From Phanerochaete sordida (Eukaryota; Basidiomycota; Agaricomycetes; Polyporales; Phanerochaetaceae), in the NCBI GenBank assembly GCA_019973155.2, contig BPQB01000023.1, positions 372,001-436,000 of the forward strand: a stretch of 64,000 nt of DNA, written 5' to 3'. The translations under genes and the position numbers were made by a program. The notes beneath the pieces were generated by a model, which was not told where the DNA came from, ran no database searches, and was given only the letters and a program-made list of their open reading frames with translations. Shown in pieces: positions 1 to 12,582 of the stretch (position 1 is its first letter; each line of letters opens with the position of its first letter).

Positions 1-31
1 GGCGAGCAGCTGAGCAGTCGCGTCCGCCAGC

Positions 32-2274
32 ATGCAAATCACCTCTGCGTACCTCTACGCACTCCTTTTTGCGCTCCCCGCGCTCGCAGCTTCAGCTGAG
101 CATGGTCGCGCAACGGATCGACCACTCGAGCTCATCTTGCTACGCGACAACGAGGGAATCTGTAATGTACTGACACTACGCGACACGCAGAAAGTCCGCG
201 GCCTGCAAGCCGGAAGCGTCCACACCAACAGGCTCCAGACGCACGCCCAGCCCCAGTCAGGCGAGGAGCGAGTCAGCCTCGTCTCGTACGACGAACGCGC
301 TCTTTGGGCCGCTGCACAGGCAGAGTGCAGCAACACGGTAATCCCGGAGCACGCTGGCCAGGTACTGCAACAGGATGCGCTGACAGCGCCGCACGCGACG
401 TACTCCGACTCCTTCGGAGGCAGCGCACCGCCCCTGCAGATTGAGCCCCTTATCCAGTCCGGAGATTCGAGCAACCGCGTCGACCTTGTATTTTTTGCGG
501 ATGGCTGTACGTGTGGCACATTTATCGCGATCTACGCTCTGATTGCAGGCACAGACACCGCAGACGAACATGCAAAGTTCATCGCGGACGCGCTCCGCCT
601 TGCCGAGGACGTCTCTTATAACCAGACATTCAACACCGTGAAGCCGCTCTTGAACTTCTGGGCAGCGTTCACGCCTAGCAAAGAGGTTAGTCAAGAAAGG
701 TTACACGCCTCGATGATTGGCTGATACAGTCGTAGAGCGGCATAGGTGTTGGTGGCAAGCCGAAAGAGTAGGTATCTTCTAGGGGCGACTAGTACACCGC
801 CAATGAATGAGATATAGCACAGCATTTGGATTGTACCGCGACGGCACCGAACTGCGCGGCGTGTACTACAGCAAGCCCAAAGTCGCCAGGGCCGCATGTT
901 TGTCTCTCGGCGACGCATGCGACTACCCGATTCTTTTGGGCAATGACCCTCTCTATGGCGGTATGTCGCCCTTACTCAGTTATGTCAGAGTATGCTGACC
1001 TCCTTGTAGGCCTCGGCGGCGAGTTCACGTAGGTCGTTGGCTCTACGCACTCTAGATTGATACCTGATGGCCCGCACAGAGTCATCACACCCTCACCTGC
1101 CAACGGCCCCCTCGTCCTCCGGTACGCTCTGTGTCTCTTACCCCACATTCATCCACTTACCTCGAGCAGTCACGAGCTCGGCCACTCCGTCATCAACGTC
1201 GGCGAAGAGTACGACGGCGGCTTCGCCTACTTCGGGGTGGACGCCGCGCAGAACCTCTCGACGCCCGTCCCGTGGGCACACTGGCTGACACCGAGCGTGA
1301 CGGACAACGCAGATCAAGTTGTCCGGAGCGAACGCGCTGTGATGCCCCTGCAGAACTACGCGTGGACAATGCTCAACGCGAGCACGCCGTGGGCGACGAC
1401 GTTCAACGCGTCCGGCCGCTACGCGCGGCACCTCGTGCGCTTCTCGTTGTCGGGCCTGCCCGCCGCGGCAGACCTCAGCGTTCGCCTCGACGGCGAGGAC
1501 CTCGGGTGGGCGCCGCGCAAGGACATCGGCGTGGATCGCTGGCACTATGACGTGCACCGCGACGACGGCCTCAAGGATGGCCTGCATGAGGTCAGCTTCA
1601 CGCTGAAGAACAAGGAGCGTGAAGGCATCGCGCAGATGTGTAGCGTCGAGATCCTCGAGTTTGGAGACGAGAGCCAGTGAGTGTCATCCCACACCTACTC
1701 GAGTGTCGCTGAACATCGACTATGCAGGTTCAACGCGACTCCAGGGCACTACAGCATGTACCCGACGTAAGTCCGCGCCCACTCACCGCGCCCCAGCGCT
1801 GACCGGACCCGCAGCTTCTCCCTCAAGAACGAAACGACCTACCGCCCAACAAACGAGGACTGCCTCATGCGACAGGTGACGACGCCCAACTTCTGCAGCG
1901 TGTGCGTCGAGGGCCTGTGGCTGTCGCTTCTGCGCCGCGTCGACCTCATCGACGAGCTCAACACCGCGTGCACACCGCGCCGCGGCTCGCCCAAAGTCAA
2001 CCTCACCGCGAACCTCGCGCTCGTCCCTCTCGCGCAGTTCCGCGCCGGCGCCGGCGACTCGGATGTTGCGCCACAGGAGAGCTACGCGATCCGCTGGACG
2101 AAGGACGGCGTGCCGCTGCACCACTTCACGAACCAGACGCGGCTCGCGATCAATGGCGAGGATACCGGCGCCGTGTACGCTGTTGATGTCACGTTCGCGA
2201 CGGAGGAGGTGCACGTCGACAAGGAGGGGCTGCTCACCGCACATCGCGATATCGTTTTATCTAAGATTTGCTGA
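32..2274 (+). CDS. Secreted M64-family metallopeptidase, copy 1 (9 exons)
   Basis: Likely a secreted zinc endopeptidase of the M64 (IgA-peptidase-like) family. Inferred exons 32-506, 555-685, 736-767, 818-960, 1010-1028, 1080-1121, 1170-1676, 1728-1766 and 1815-2274 join in frame to 615 codons. The first 20 or so residues form a hydrophobic signal peptide. The zinc site HELGH is at about residues 282-286, followed by the family hallmark GEEYDGG; a Cys-rich C-terminal part contains NEDCLMR. The next gene is a tandem paralogue with nearly the same exon phases. The extra small exon 1010-1028 is separated by an intron that copy 2 lacks. Family call is from the zinc motif and its surroundings; substrate is not predictable. 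Confidence 0.88.
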
Positions 2275-2603
2275 TACTGGTATGTTTGTGTGCGTGGTGC
2301 CCTTTCCTTATGGATTTGTTATGGTCCTTTGCGGAGTTTGGAACAAGATTGCACAAAATATAACACCGCTGTCTTATATACCGTGCTTATCTCTTTGCTT
2401 CGATCCATGTGCATGATGCACACAGTCGCATAGAACTACCAAAGTATCTCGCTATTGCATGTGCACACGGTGAAGGTCTGGGATCGATTCGCACGAGTTG
2501 ACGGACTGACGTCAGGGCGTGATTCACAGTCTGTTCGTGAATAAAGGTCAGCTTGTCCTCACGAGTACTGTTGGCCCAAACACTCACGTTCGTCCACAGC
2601 AAC
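2275..2603. other. Intergenic, between the two M64 genes
   Basis: About 330 bases holding the 3' end of copy 1 and the promoter of copy 2. It is locally AT-rich around 2340-2380. No further gene or repeat was recognised. Confidence 0.5.
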
Positions 2604-4812
2604 ATGTTGCCTATCGCCTACGCATGGCTTTCTCTCCTTATTATAGCCCTCTTGGGGCCCGGGAGAGCAGAAGTGCACGGGCAGAGCCCCAAGACGCGTC
2701 CTCTGGAGCTCATCCTGCTCCAAGACAAGGAAGGGACCTGCGACATCCTTGCCCTCCGCAACACGCAGCATGTACGCGGCTTGCGCCAAGGAGGGGTCCA
2801 CGCGAAGACATTGCCCACGCAGTTCGGCGGACAACGCGTCAGCCTAGTCGCGTACGACCAGCGCGCACTCTGGGCCTCTGCACAGTCGCAGTGTGCCAAC
2901 ACGCTGAGCGGAGATATACCCCATGAACAGGCACTTGGTCCGCAGGATGGGCCGCAGCAACCAATGGCCCCACGCGTCGTAGATTTTGCAGTCCGGGCGC
3001 CGCAGCTCCAGATTGCGCCGCTTGTCCAATCTGGAGACCCCAGCAACCGGGTCGACCTCGTGTTCTTTGCAGACGGTTGTAAGGACCTTATCCCTTGAAA
3101 TTTGCGTAAACGGCTGACCAGTTTAACAGACACCGCGGACGAGCACGCCAAGTTCTTGCAGGACGCGCAGCGCCTTGCGGACGACATCTCGTACAACCAG
3201 ACTTTCAATACCGTGAAACCGCTACTCAATTTCTGGGCTGCATTCACGCCTAGTAAGGAGGTTTGTAGAGCTGCAAGCACCGGCTCCTACAGTAATTCAC
3301 ACTATTTGTTTAGAGCGGTATCGGTGTTGGCGGAAAGCCGAAAGAGTGGGCATTGTCTTGTTTAGTTCACTGTCATAGCATCACTGACCGGGGTCTGCAC
3401 TTCAGCACGGCTTTTGGACTATACCGCGACGGCACAGAGCTTCGCGGAGTCTATTACAGCAAGCCGGATGTTGTGCAGGCTGCGTGCCTTTCGATGGGCG
3501 ATGCATGCGACTACGCGATCCTCATGGGCAATGACCCTCTGTACGGTGGGCTTGGAGGAGAGTTCACGTAAGTGGTATTTCAGTGAACATCTGCGCGTAT
3601 TCTAAGTTCGTGCAGCGTAATAACTCCATCGTTGGCCAACGGACCTCCAGTTCTCAGGTACGCATAATGTGGTCAACCGCGTTGCAGCTATTCCTCATTG
3701 CTTCGCCAGGCACGAACTGGGACACTCCATCATCGACGTCGGCGAAGAGTACGACGGCGACTTCGGCTACTTCGGGGTGAACGCCGCGCAGAACCTCTCG
3801 ACGCCCGTCCCGTGGGCGCACTGGCTGACACCGAGCGCGACGGACAGCGCAGCGCAGGCTGTGCGGAGCGAACGCGCTGTGATGCCCCTGCAGACCTACG
3901 CATGGACGATGCTGAACACGAGCACGCCGTGGTCGACGAACTTCACTTCTTCGGGCTTGTATGCGCGCCACCTCGTCCGCTTCTCGCTCTCGGGCTTGCC
4001 GCAGGCCAAAGACCTCAGCGTCAGGCTTGACGGCGAGGACCTCGGCTGGGTGCCCAAGCCCGGGATCGGCGTCGACCGCTGGCACTACGACATTTACCGG
4101 GACGAGGGGCTTGCGGGCGGTGCCCACGAGGTCAAATTCACGCTGAAGGAGGGGAAGAGGGAAGGCGTCGCGCAGCTGTGCAGCGTGGAGATCGTCGAAT
4201 TCGGGGACGAGACGCAGTAAGTTCCAACGCACAGAATGTTCGGGCTACCGCTGAACGGCCGATGCTGCCAGATTCAACTCAACTCCGGGACACTACAGCA
4301 TGTACCCCACGTGAGTGCTAGATCAATGTTGTACGCTGCGTAGTAGCAGACTAACACGCACAAGTTTCAACTACTACAACGAGACAAGCTACCGTCCCAC
4401 GAACGAGGACTGCCTCATGCGCTTGACCCCGACGCCCAACTTCTGCAAGGTCTGCATCGAGGGCCTGTGGATGTCGCTCCTGCGGCGCGTCGACCTCATC
4501 GACGACGTCGCCACCGCGTGCAGCACGAACGCAGCCTCAGGGACCGTTGACTTCTCTGCGGACCTACTGCTCGTGCCACTCGCCGGCTATCGCGCGGATG
4601 TCGTCGCCAGTCGCGAGAGCTACACGATTATGTGGACGAAAGACGGCGAAACGTTGCATGAGTACACGAACAAGACGCGGTTGGCGGTCGAAGGGGCCGA
4701 CGCCGACGCGGTGTATGCCGTCAACGTCACCTTCACGACGGACGAGGTGCGGGTCGACAAGGACGGCCTGCTCACGTCGCACCGGCGGATTGCGCTGTCA
4801 GAAATTTGTTGA
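2604..4812 (+). CDS. Secreted M64-family metallopeptidase, copy 2 (8 exons)
   Basis: Tandem paralogue of the preceding gene. Inferred exons 2604-3078, 3130-3260, 3314-3345, 3406-3567, 3616-3657, 3710-4216, 4272-4310 and 4365-4812 give 611 codons. The start is chosen because MLPIAYAWLSLLIIALLG is a good signal peptide that aligns with copy 1. HELGH (about residues 282-286) and GEEYDGD are intact. Exon lengths 475, 131, 32, 42, 507 and 39 are identical to copy 1; the fourth exon (162 nt) equals copy 1 exons 4 plus 5 (143 plus 19), so one intron was gained or lost since duplication. The last exon is 12 nt shorter. Both copies appear functional. Confidence 0.88.
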
Positions 4813-5181
4813 ATGGAAGGGCGGGGGCGCTGGAGCACATGGCTACGGATGTATATTATACCTAGGGTATGGCTGCTAGTGAGAGGTATCGGTGATTATG
4901 ATAAGAAGAAGGATGCTATTCCAACAATGTACAAGCGAAGATAGGGATGGAGACCTGGGCCATGAGTGAAGAATTCGTGTGCAAGAGGCGGGTGGGCGTG
5001 AGGGCTGGGCAGTCGAAGGAGAATGCGCGGCAGAGCGGGGTTTACAGCATAATGAAGAACGCGCGGGCGGTGGTAAAACAAGGTCGTACGAAAGATGCAG
5101 GAGAAAACCCAAGTGGAATACCGACAGCAAAGCAGGGCGTACACGTCGCAGACAGCATGCATCGGAGCAAGGAGTCCGTCG
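4813..5181. other. Convergent intergenic region
   Basis: The 3' ends of the M64 gene (plus) and the CaaX protein gene (minus) face each other here. Nothing else was recognised. Confidence 0.5.
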
Positions 5182-7210
5182 TCACATGATGACACACTTG
5201 CAGCAGCCGCCCCCTCCGCCTTCGTCGTCGCCGCGTGTGTCCACCTTCTGTTGGTTGTCAGACGAGGCTCGTATGACACGGATCTCGGGAATCGGGACGG
5301 GCGCAGAGTACTGCGAGAAGGGGGCAGGTGATTCTGCACGTACAGGACTCGAAGAGCCAGTCATCCTTGGTGGTGGGGCCAGTGGCGACTGTGGCCGTGG
5401 CGCCGTGTCAACCACCTTGAGCTTCGGTTTCGGCTCGGGGTTTGGCAGCTCGTCGAGACGCTGCGCGAATTCGTCCATGGATATTTCTTCGGGTCGGCTG
5501 CCGTTTCGGTCGCGGTATTTTGCGTGGTCAAAGCCGAATGTCCCAGGGGCCTATCGTGAAGGAAGGCGTGAGGCAAAATATGAGAAACTTGCACGCGTCG
5601 CACTCACCGGTTCGATGATGTTCCGCACGGGCTTCGGCTTGGGGCTACCGTCAGCAGGCACATAGTGATCCTCCAGCCCCTTCTTGCGAGCAACGACCGG
5701 CAGGACGACCTACAACACAACTGTCAATCAGGGAACAGATGACAACAGGCCGAAGACGCACATCGTCCCAGTTTCCGGACTTTGGCACCGGCTGCGTCCA
5801 CGAAGGAACCGCGTGCATGATGTCATCTCCCTCCGGCGAAGGATACTGGGCCACGGACTCTCGCGAGCGGTCGTCCTTCTTGGGAGGCGTGGGCTTTGCT
5901 TTCGCTGGTGGCTTCTTCGAGCGCTTCGCAGCAGCGGGCGAGGTTGCTGCAGGGCTCTTTGCCCTGCGCTTGGCGGTAGACGTAGCCGCAGAGGGCTTAG
6001 GTGACGTTGTTGACGGTGTCGGCGGTGAGGAAGCTTTGGGCGTTGGAGGCACTTCAAGGGGCGGAGGCGACACACCTGTCGGGGTCGCAGAGCGGGAGCC
6101 GGATGTCCGCAGCGTCGGCGTAGGTATTCGACTCTTGAATCCCGATGACTTCAAGTCGACCAAGGTCGGAGTGTCGCTCCGATCTAACGAATGCGGGGAA
6201 ACAGTACCATTCTCTCGTCCGTAGACTGTGGTGTCCTCCTCGTAGTATTCTCCTTCCCCATACGCCTCTCCGTCCGAATCGATGTCTGTAGGCGGGCGCT
6301 CGTCTAGGACAAACGATCCCTGAGCCAGGTTCTCCTCCTCGAGATATATACTCTCCCTCGCGCCCACGCTCTCTGCTCGTGACCTCGTTGGTGGACGGCT
6401 GTGCACGGTATCGCGACCACGCGAATTCGAACGTGACCGCGATGACGTCGAGAAGGCTGTACGTGAAGACGCCTGCCGTAACGTGTGGCCGTAGTTGGCA
6501 ATGTCAAGCATCTCTTGCCGCCGGCCCACCCTGAGCTCACCAACGCCGCCGTTGCGTGACACGTCGCCCCGGTACCAGTGTTCGAATGGCCTCTCCTCAG
6601 AGTCGGTGGACATACGAGGAGCGAGGTCCTCCTCGTAGACGCGACGCGAATTCGGGTTGAAGGGAGGTTTCTCGTTCACCAGTTCGGACATGCCCGACCG
6701 AAGGGACTTCAGCGTCGACCTAGACTCGTAAGAGGCCGGCTGGTGTGCTTCATCCACGGGCCACAGGTCGGCTGTGAGCTCAGAGCCGTATGCGGTACCG
6801 TTCGTCTTGTAGTACCCGTTCCTGCTATCGCCTCGCGCGTTCATTGCCATGCCGTTCAGCGACGGTTGGTGGCTACTTGAGACGCTGCCCGTCCGTGCTC
6901 TGGAGACAGGTATTCGGGTTGTTCTCATGGATGACGACATGGGTGAATTTGAACGTGAGGTAGAATCAAGTGGTAATGGTGGTGGGCTTTGATCTGCTGA
7001 TTCAAAGGGGAATGGTTGTGAAAGCGTACGATTACGCTGAAACGAGCCCGAGCGAGTGCGAGGGGCGTCCGCCGTGCGTGACTGCTGCATGCTAGGTCGT
7101 GGGATGGCACTGGGTTTTGAAGTGGTGGGGGTAGTCGCTCTGTCCTTGGAGGGGTAGGTAGAGGTCGAGGCGAGAGAGGCATCATGCCCGTCTACGGACG
7201 CCGCTGACAT
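5182..7210 (-). CDS. Large disordered protein with conserved C-terminal block and CaaX box
   Basis: Unrecognised fungal protein of about 639 residues. Inferred exons 7210-5762, 5709-5608 and 5550-5182. Residues 1-450 are Ser/Pro/Thr/Arg-rich and low complexity; a Lys/Ala/Pro-rich basic patch (KRAKSPAATSPAAAKRSKK) follows. Around exons 1 to 3 the sequence becomes ordered: NWDDVVLPVVARKKGLEDHY, then APGTFGFDHAKYRDRNGSRP. The protein ends GGGGGCCKCVIM, a CaaX-type C terminus with two further cysteines, so farnesylation plus palmitoylation and membrane attachment are likely. The start at 7210 (MSAASVDGHDAS) is preferred; an in-frame ATG at 7318 would add 36 residues. Its promoter is divergent with the kinase gene. 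Function unknown. Confidence 0.75.
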
Positions 7211-7847
7211 CCGCTTCGCTAACAGGGTGCTTTCATTCTCCAGACCTGTGGTGTATCGTTGCGGGAATGAAGGGAGCGACGATAACAGAGTACGCACGTT
7301 TGCGCAGGCTTGGTACAATCACTTCATCCCAGGCAGGTTCCCGAGAGAAGGCAGAGCGCGACGGAGGAACCGCCGCAAGGGCCATTTCTAACGAAGAGAA
7401 GTAGAATTAGTTGGCACAAATCCGTCCAGAGATACAAGAGTTAGAGAAGAAGGAAAAATGAGAGTGAGAAGTTGGACAGAACGGGGGAGAGGGGAGCTCG
7501 ATGTCGGCGACAACGACCTGTGAGGTCGCGAACCTTTTCCAAGGGAATTTGGTGGGACAACCGTCTGATTGACCGTGATGAGCGCGGAATTCAGGCAGAA
7601 AACTCCGAAATTGGGGCTTGTCGCGCGTGATATCTTCCCAGAGCTGCTCGCGAAACCGCCGTCGGCACTTTGGCAGAGACCACCACTCGAGTCGACTGTG
7701 CAGACCCTTTCTTGGCGTTATACCCAAACTGTGAACGTCTGACTCACCTAATCCGCAACCGGGCTGTCAAGGAAATGCTATAAAGAGCTGGTCTCTCCTC
7801 CACCCTTATTACTCCCTTTCCCGCACGACGCGAACGCAACTGCAACC
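7211..7847. promoter_or_regulatory. Divergent promoter region
   Basis: About 640 bases between the start of the CaaX-protein gene (minus) and the SepH-like kinase (plus). It should hold both promoters and 5' UTRs. No distinct motif or coding sequence was recognised. Confidence 0.4.
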
Positions 7848-10800
7848 ATGACTTCGCCGCCGAGGCGTGCCTCCTCCAACAAGATGCTGAGTGCCTACGT
7901 AGGTCTTCCCTGAGGCTGCGCGTAGAACGAGCTTGACATTGCGGGCGCAGCAACTCGGTGATTCGTTAGGCAAGGGCGCGTTCGGCCAGGTCTACCGTGA
8001 GTTCGTGGACGCGTACGCGCTTCGGCCCCGCCTGAACACCATGGACAGGGGCGTTGAACTGGGAGACCGGCGAAACTGTCGCGGTCAAGGAGATTCAGCT
8101 GAGCAACATTCCTAAAAGCGAGATAGGGCAGATCATGGTGAGCTCGCTTCCCATGACACGGAAGAGCGCGTTGTAGAGCGTGTTCGTTTGGTCAGTCCGA
8201 GATCAACCTCTTGAAGAACCTCAACGTACGTCATTATGCCTCCGCCTCTTGGACGTAGAAATGATTCCGCTATGCAGCACCCAAACATTGTCAAGTACAA
8301 GGGCTACGAGAAGACCCCGGAGTTCTTGTATATCATTCTCGAGTGCGTATATGCTCTCTATTTCGTCCATTCGGCTACTGAAAGACGCGCATCCATAGAT
8401 TCTGCGAGAATGGCTCACTGCACAACATATGCAAGCGTTTCGGCAAGTTCCCAGAAACCCTGGTCGGCGTGTACATCTCCCAAGTGCTGGAAGGCCTCAT
8501 GTACCTCCACGACCAAGGTGTCATACATCGCGATATCAAGGGCGCCAACATCCTCACGAACAAGGATGGTTGTGTCAAGCTAGCTGACTTTGGCGTCGCC
8601 AGTAATACGGCAGGTACAGGTATAAGGGAGAACGAGGTGGTTGGGAGTCCATATTGGAGTGCGTACCTACATCCTGCACGTTCGAGCACTGAAGCTGACC
8701 ATGTGTAGTGGCACCTGAGGTCATTGAACAGTCGGGAGCGACAACCGCTTCAGACATCTGGTCCGTAGGATGCACGGTCATCGAACTACTGGAAGGAAAG
8801 CCTCCGTTCCACTTTCTAGACCCTATGCCCGCCCTATTCCGCATTGTACAAGACGACTGCCCGCCCATTCCTGAGGGCTCGTCCCCTGTCGTAAAGGACT
8901 TTCTATACCACTGTTTCCAGAAGGATCCCAATCTCCGCGTCTCCGCGAAGAAGCTCCTCAAACACCCATGGATGGTCGCGTCCAAAAGACAGATATCTGG
9001 AAGCGGAGACAAGAGCAAAGAGAGCTCGAGTAAACGACCGGTGTCTGCCTACAACTTTGATGACGCAGTTCTTAAGGTGCAAGAATGGAACGAAGCACTC
9101 AAATGTACGTCCCCTCTTCGCGTGTCTTGTCGTGTGCTAACTGGTCCACAGCCCCCTCAAAGCCGAGCAAGCCGCCTGCCAGACGTTCATACCTTGAGAC
9201 TGATGGCCGGCACTCACCTCTCCAGCCACTGGACTTTGGCCCTGTCTTCAAGGCACCGCTGGCGTCTTCGCAAGGTCCAAGTGCACCGGGTTCGGCACCG
9301 AAACAACCAGCTCTGTTACGACCCAACCCTGCACCAGCCGTCGCGCCTACACCGCTTGGTCATATCCGCGAGACGCTCCCGATGCCTTTCATCCTCCAGC
9401 AGCCCGAAGAGCAGACGGATAATTGGGACGACGATTTCGAGGAGGGTATATCGCTGACCAAGCTGCAGGGTCTGTCTCCCATTTCTTGTGTATATGCGGC
9501 CCATCTAACTCCTGTGCAGCCCTGGAGAAGAGCGTGTCTGAGACTACGGAGGAAAAGCCGGAAGTGGAGGACAATGGTCAGACCATCCGTCCGTCCCGCA
9601 GCCCGGGTGTAGTCCCGTCGCCACTCCCGGTGTCTAGGCCGCCCGCCGCCGATATCGAGCCTATTGCTGAAGACTTGGATTTTGACTTCCCAGAAGACGA
9701 TGGGGATCTACAGGCCAAGATCACAAACTTCAAGGTAGAGGTGCCACTCCTCTCGCTGTTGCAAAAGTAGCTCACGCTCTGTCAGCAAAAGAACTCTGTT
9801 CGCCGCGGTCTGTTTCATCCTGACGATATCAGGACCATTGGGCTCTCTCCGTCATCGCCTGGCCCGAAGACCGCGCCTTTGCCAGGCCTTGCCCATAAGA
9901 GCTCCCGGCCATCCCTCAATGCGCTCCAGTCAGGCAGCAGCACGCCTGGTCGCGGTCACAACCGATCCTCGTCCTTCGTGAGCTCGAATGGCGGTTCTGC
10001 CGGGCGCGCGGAGGCCAGAAGGCTCTACAGTCAGCTCGAGTTCGGGAAGTACACCGAAGACGACGACGAAGACTACGAGGACATCTTTGACAAGGTCAAC
10101 GGCAACTGTAGGTGCTCGCTGCACACACGCCTAGGGCATCGCTGACGGGTTACGTAGCGTCACAGCCGATGCAGACTCTCCAGCTCAATACGCGGCTGTC
10201 CAACGAATCATGGGTACGTGACGAGAGTGCAGACCTGGTCGGCGACACGTGCTGATCGCCGCTGAAATAGCTGGGCGATGACGACGACGACGAGGATCCG
10301 TTTGCTGATGTGAGTTTATTTCGGCGCACATCTCCCTCGAACAGCGTTTGAGTTGCCACCGCAGATTGACGAAGGTTTCGCGGAAGAAGATCTAGAGTCG
10401 AACCTCCAGCGGGACAAATATGCACGGCTATGTAACAACGTCAACTTGCTCATAGACGAGCTCGCGCCGTCGACCCCAGACTTCCAGCTTCGGGATGCCT
10501 GCGATCAGCTAGTGAGTGCCTCGGCCGTCTCTACTTTCCGCAGCTGCTTATCATATGAACAGATTGGCATCATCGTTGACGCTCCCGAGATGCAGTCTCA
10601 GCTAGTCTCTGCGCACGGCATGCTAGCGATCATGGAGGTCCTGGAGAGTCGAATATCTCGAGAGGTGGCGTTGAAGCTGCTTGAGATCGTGAACAGTGTA
10701 AGCACTTGTTATCAGCGATTTTGCGTCAACCTGACAGTTTAGCTAGCTTGTCACCACTGACATGGGTTTTCTGGAGAGCTTCTGTCTCATTGGGTATGCA

Positions 10801-12582
10801 CATTGCCTTCTCTGGATTAGCGAGACTGACATGAGCGTAGCGGAATCCCTGTGATGATGGAATTCACGTCCAAAAAGCACTCTCCGGAATGTCGACTGGA
10901 AGCGTCGAATTTCATCCGTCTACTGTGCCATTCCTCCGTCCTGACCCTGCAGATGTTCATTTCGTACATCTTCTCTCGCCACTTACTCGAGCTGCGCTAA
11001 CATGCGTCTCACAGATGCCGCGGCTTACGGGTGCTCGTCGACCTGCTGGACGAAGACTACACGGAGCAGAGTCAGCTCGTCATCCACGCCCTGAACGGCA
11101 TCTGTAGCGTCTTCGAGCTGCAGAGCCCGACTACCAAGAACGACTTCTGTCGGATGTTCATCCGCGAAGGCCTGCTCGACCCGCTCTCCTCGGCGCTTCT
11201 CAACATCATGACGAGCCGCGGCGACACTGCGGCAGAGATGAATAAGAAGATCATACAGATCATCTTGGTGTTCTGCCAGGTCTCGCAGTCCGACATCCAT
11301 GTGCGCAACGCGCTGGGAACGCGGAAGGTTGTCAGACGTGCGTCGATCGCACCAGGTGTCTGTGCACGCGCTGAAAACTGTTCTAGGGCTGTTGCGTGCA
11401 TGCGAGCTTCTCGAACCGGAGTACCTGGTCAATATGCTCAAGGCGGTCAAGCATCTGTCCATGAGCGCGACGCTCCTCGAGGTGCTGCAAAATGCTAATG
11501 CCATCGACATCCTTGTCAAGATCCTCGACGAGCAGAGCTCCGGGCCGTACAGCGCTGTGCGTTCCATATCACCTCTCTTCGAACATGTGCTCATGCTTCC
11601 TACAATACAGGAAATCTGCAACCATGTGTTCCAGACGTGCTACAACCTCTGCCGTCTGAACAAGTCCCGGCAAGAAGAGGCGGCACAGGCCGGCATCATC
11701 CCGTGCCTTGTGCGAGTGCTGCCCACGAAGTCGCCGCTCAAGCAATTTGCCCTGCCCATCCTCTGCGATCTTGCTAGCGCAGGCAAGAGCTGTCGCATCC
11801 TGCTCTGGCAACATGACGGCTTCTCGCTCTACCTCAAGCTCTTGGACGACCCGTACTTCCAGGTCAGCGCGCTGGAAGCCATCCTGGCTTGGTATGTCCA
11901 CCTAAAATCGCCAAGGTTTATTTTACTGAAACCCTCTCACAGGTTGACAGACGAGACCCACCGAATTGAGGACCAACTCCTCAAGCCCGAAGCATTGGAT
12001 GCCCTCCTACGCTGCTTCGTCAACTCGAAGGCGAACTCCTTCGAGAACCTGCTCGACCTGTTCTACAAACTCTGCCGCGTGTCGACCGCGGTGACGATCG
12101 GCATCGCCAAGTCGCAGTTCTTCAAACGCACGGTCGAGAAGCTCGGCCACAACAAGGCACACGTGCGGCTGAACCTGCTCAAGCTGCTCAAGTGGGTGTG
12201 CGAGGTGCACCCGAGCCGCGCGTCGCTCATCGAGCGCTTCGGGCTGCACGACGTCGTGCGCAAGGCCGCCGCGGACGACCCCGCCGTGCTCGTGCGCCAG
12301 CTCGCGGGCGAGCTCCTCCCGATCCTCGCGCCCGCGCTCCGCCCCGCGCACTCGCGCGCGAAGGGCTCGGACTCGTCCAAGGGCTCGATCGCGCCGAAGA
12401 AGAAGATGCGGCGCACGGCGTCCGAGGGCGCCGCGAGTGTCCAGCCGCTGCTCGGCGCCGCGCATGTGCGCGCGGCGACGCGGCCCCACGGCGGCCTCTC
12501 CAGGGCCGCGCGGCAGGTGCCCAGCGACTCGTCGTCGTCGTTCATGTCGGATGTGTCTTCAACCGGCACGTCGCCGCGATGA
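7848..12582 (+). CDS. sepH: SepH/Cdc7/Cdc15-type septation-initiation protein kinase (20 exons)
   Basis: Ser/Thr kinase of the STE/Cdc15 group, which in fungi acts in the septation/mitotic-exit network at the spindle pole. Inferred exons: 7848-7898, 7951-7996, 8049-8137, 8196-8225, 8278-8342, 8399-8658, 8709-9104, 9152-9469, 9520-9734, 9786-10107, 10158-10213, 10271-10309, 10365-10511, 10563-10697, 10747-10793, 10841-10963, 11015-11337, 11387-11556, 11611-11891 and 11943-12582, exactly 1250 residues. Kinase domain at about 18-270: [17 protein letters not shown] (Lys about 46), [23 protein letters not shown] disordered linker follows. The C-terminal half is helical armadillo-like ([36 protein letters not shown]). 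The N-terminal kinase plus C-terminal repeat layout and length match the family. A basic tail (KKKMRRTAS) precedes the stop. Confidence 0.93.

Noticed and set aside
10743..10747. Intron 14 acceptor at 10742 in the kinase gene
   Set aside because: It would give an in-frame stop; the acceptor four bases downstream (ending 10746) keeps the frame.
11330..11390. Very short (about 20 nt) intron or frameshift in the kinase gene
   Set aside because: A 49-nt intron (11338-11386) with GTGCGT and CTAG sites joins the frames exactly and restores the conserved sequence.
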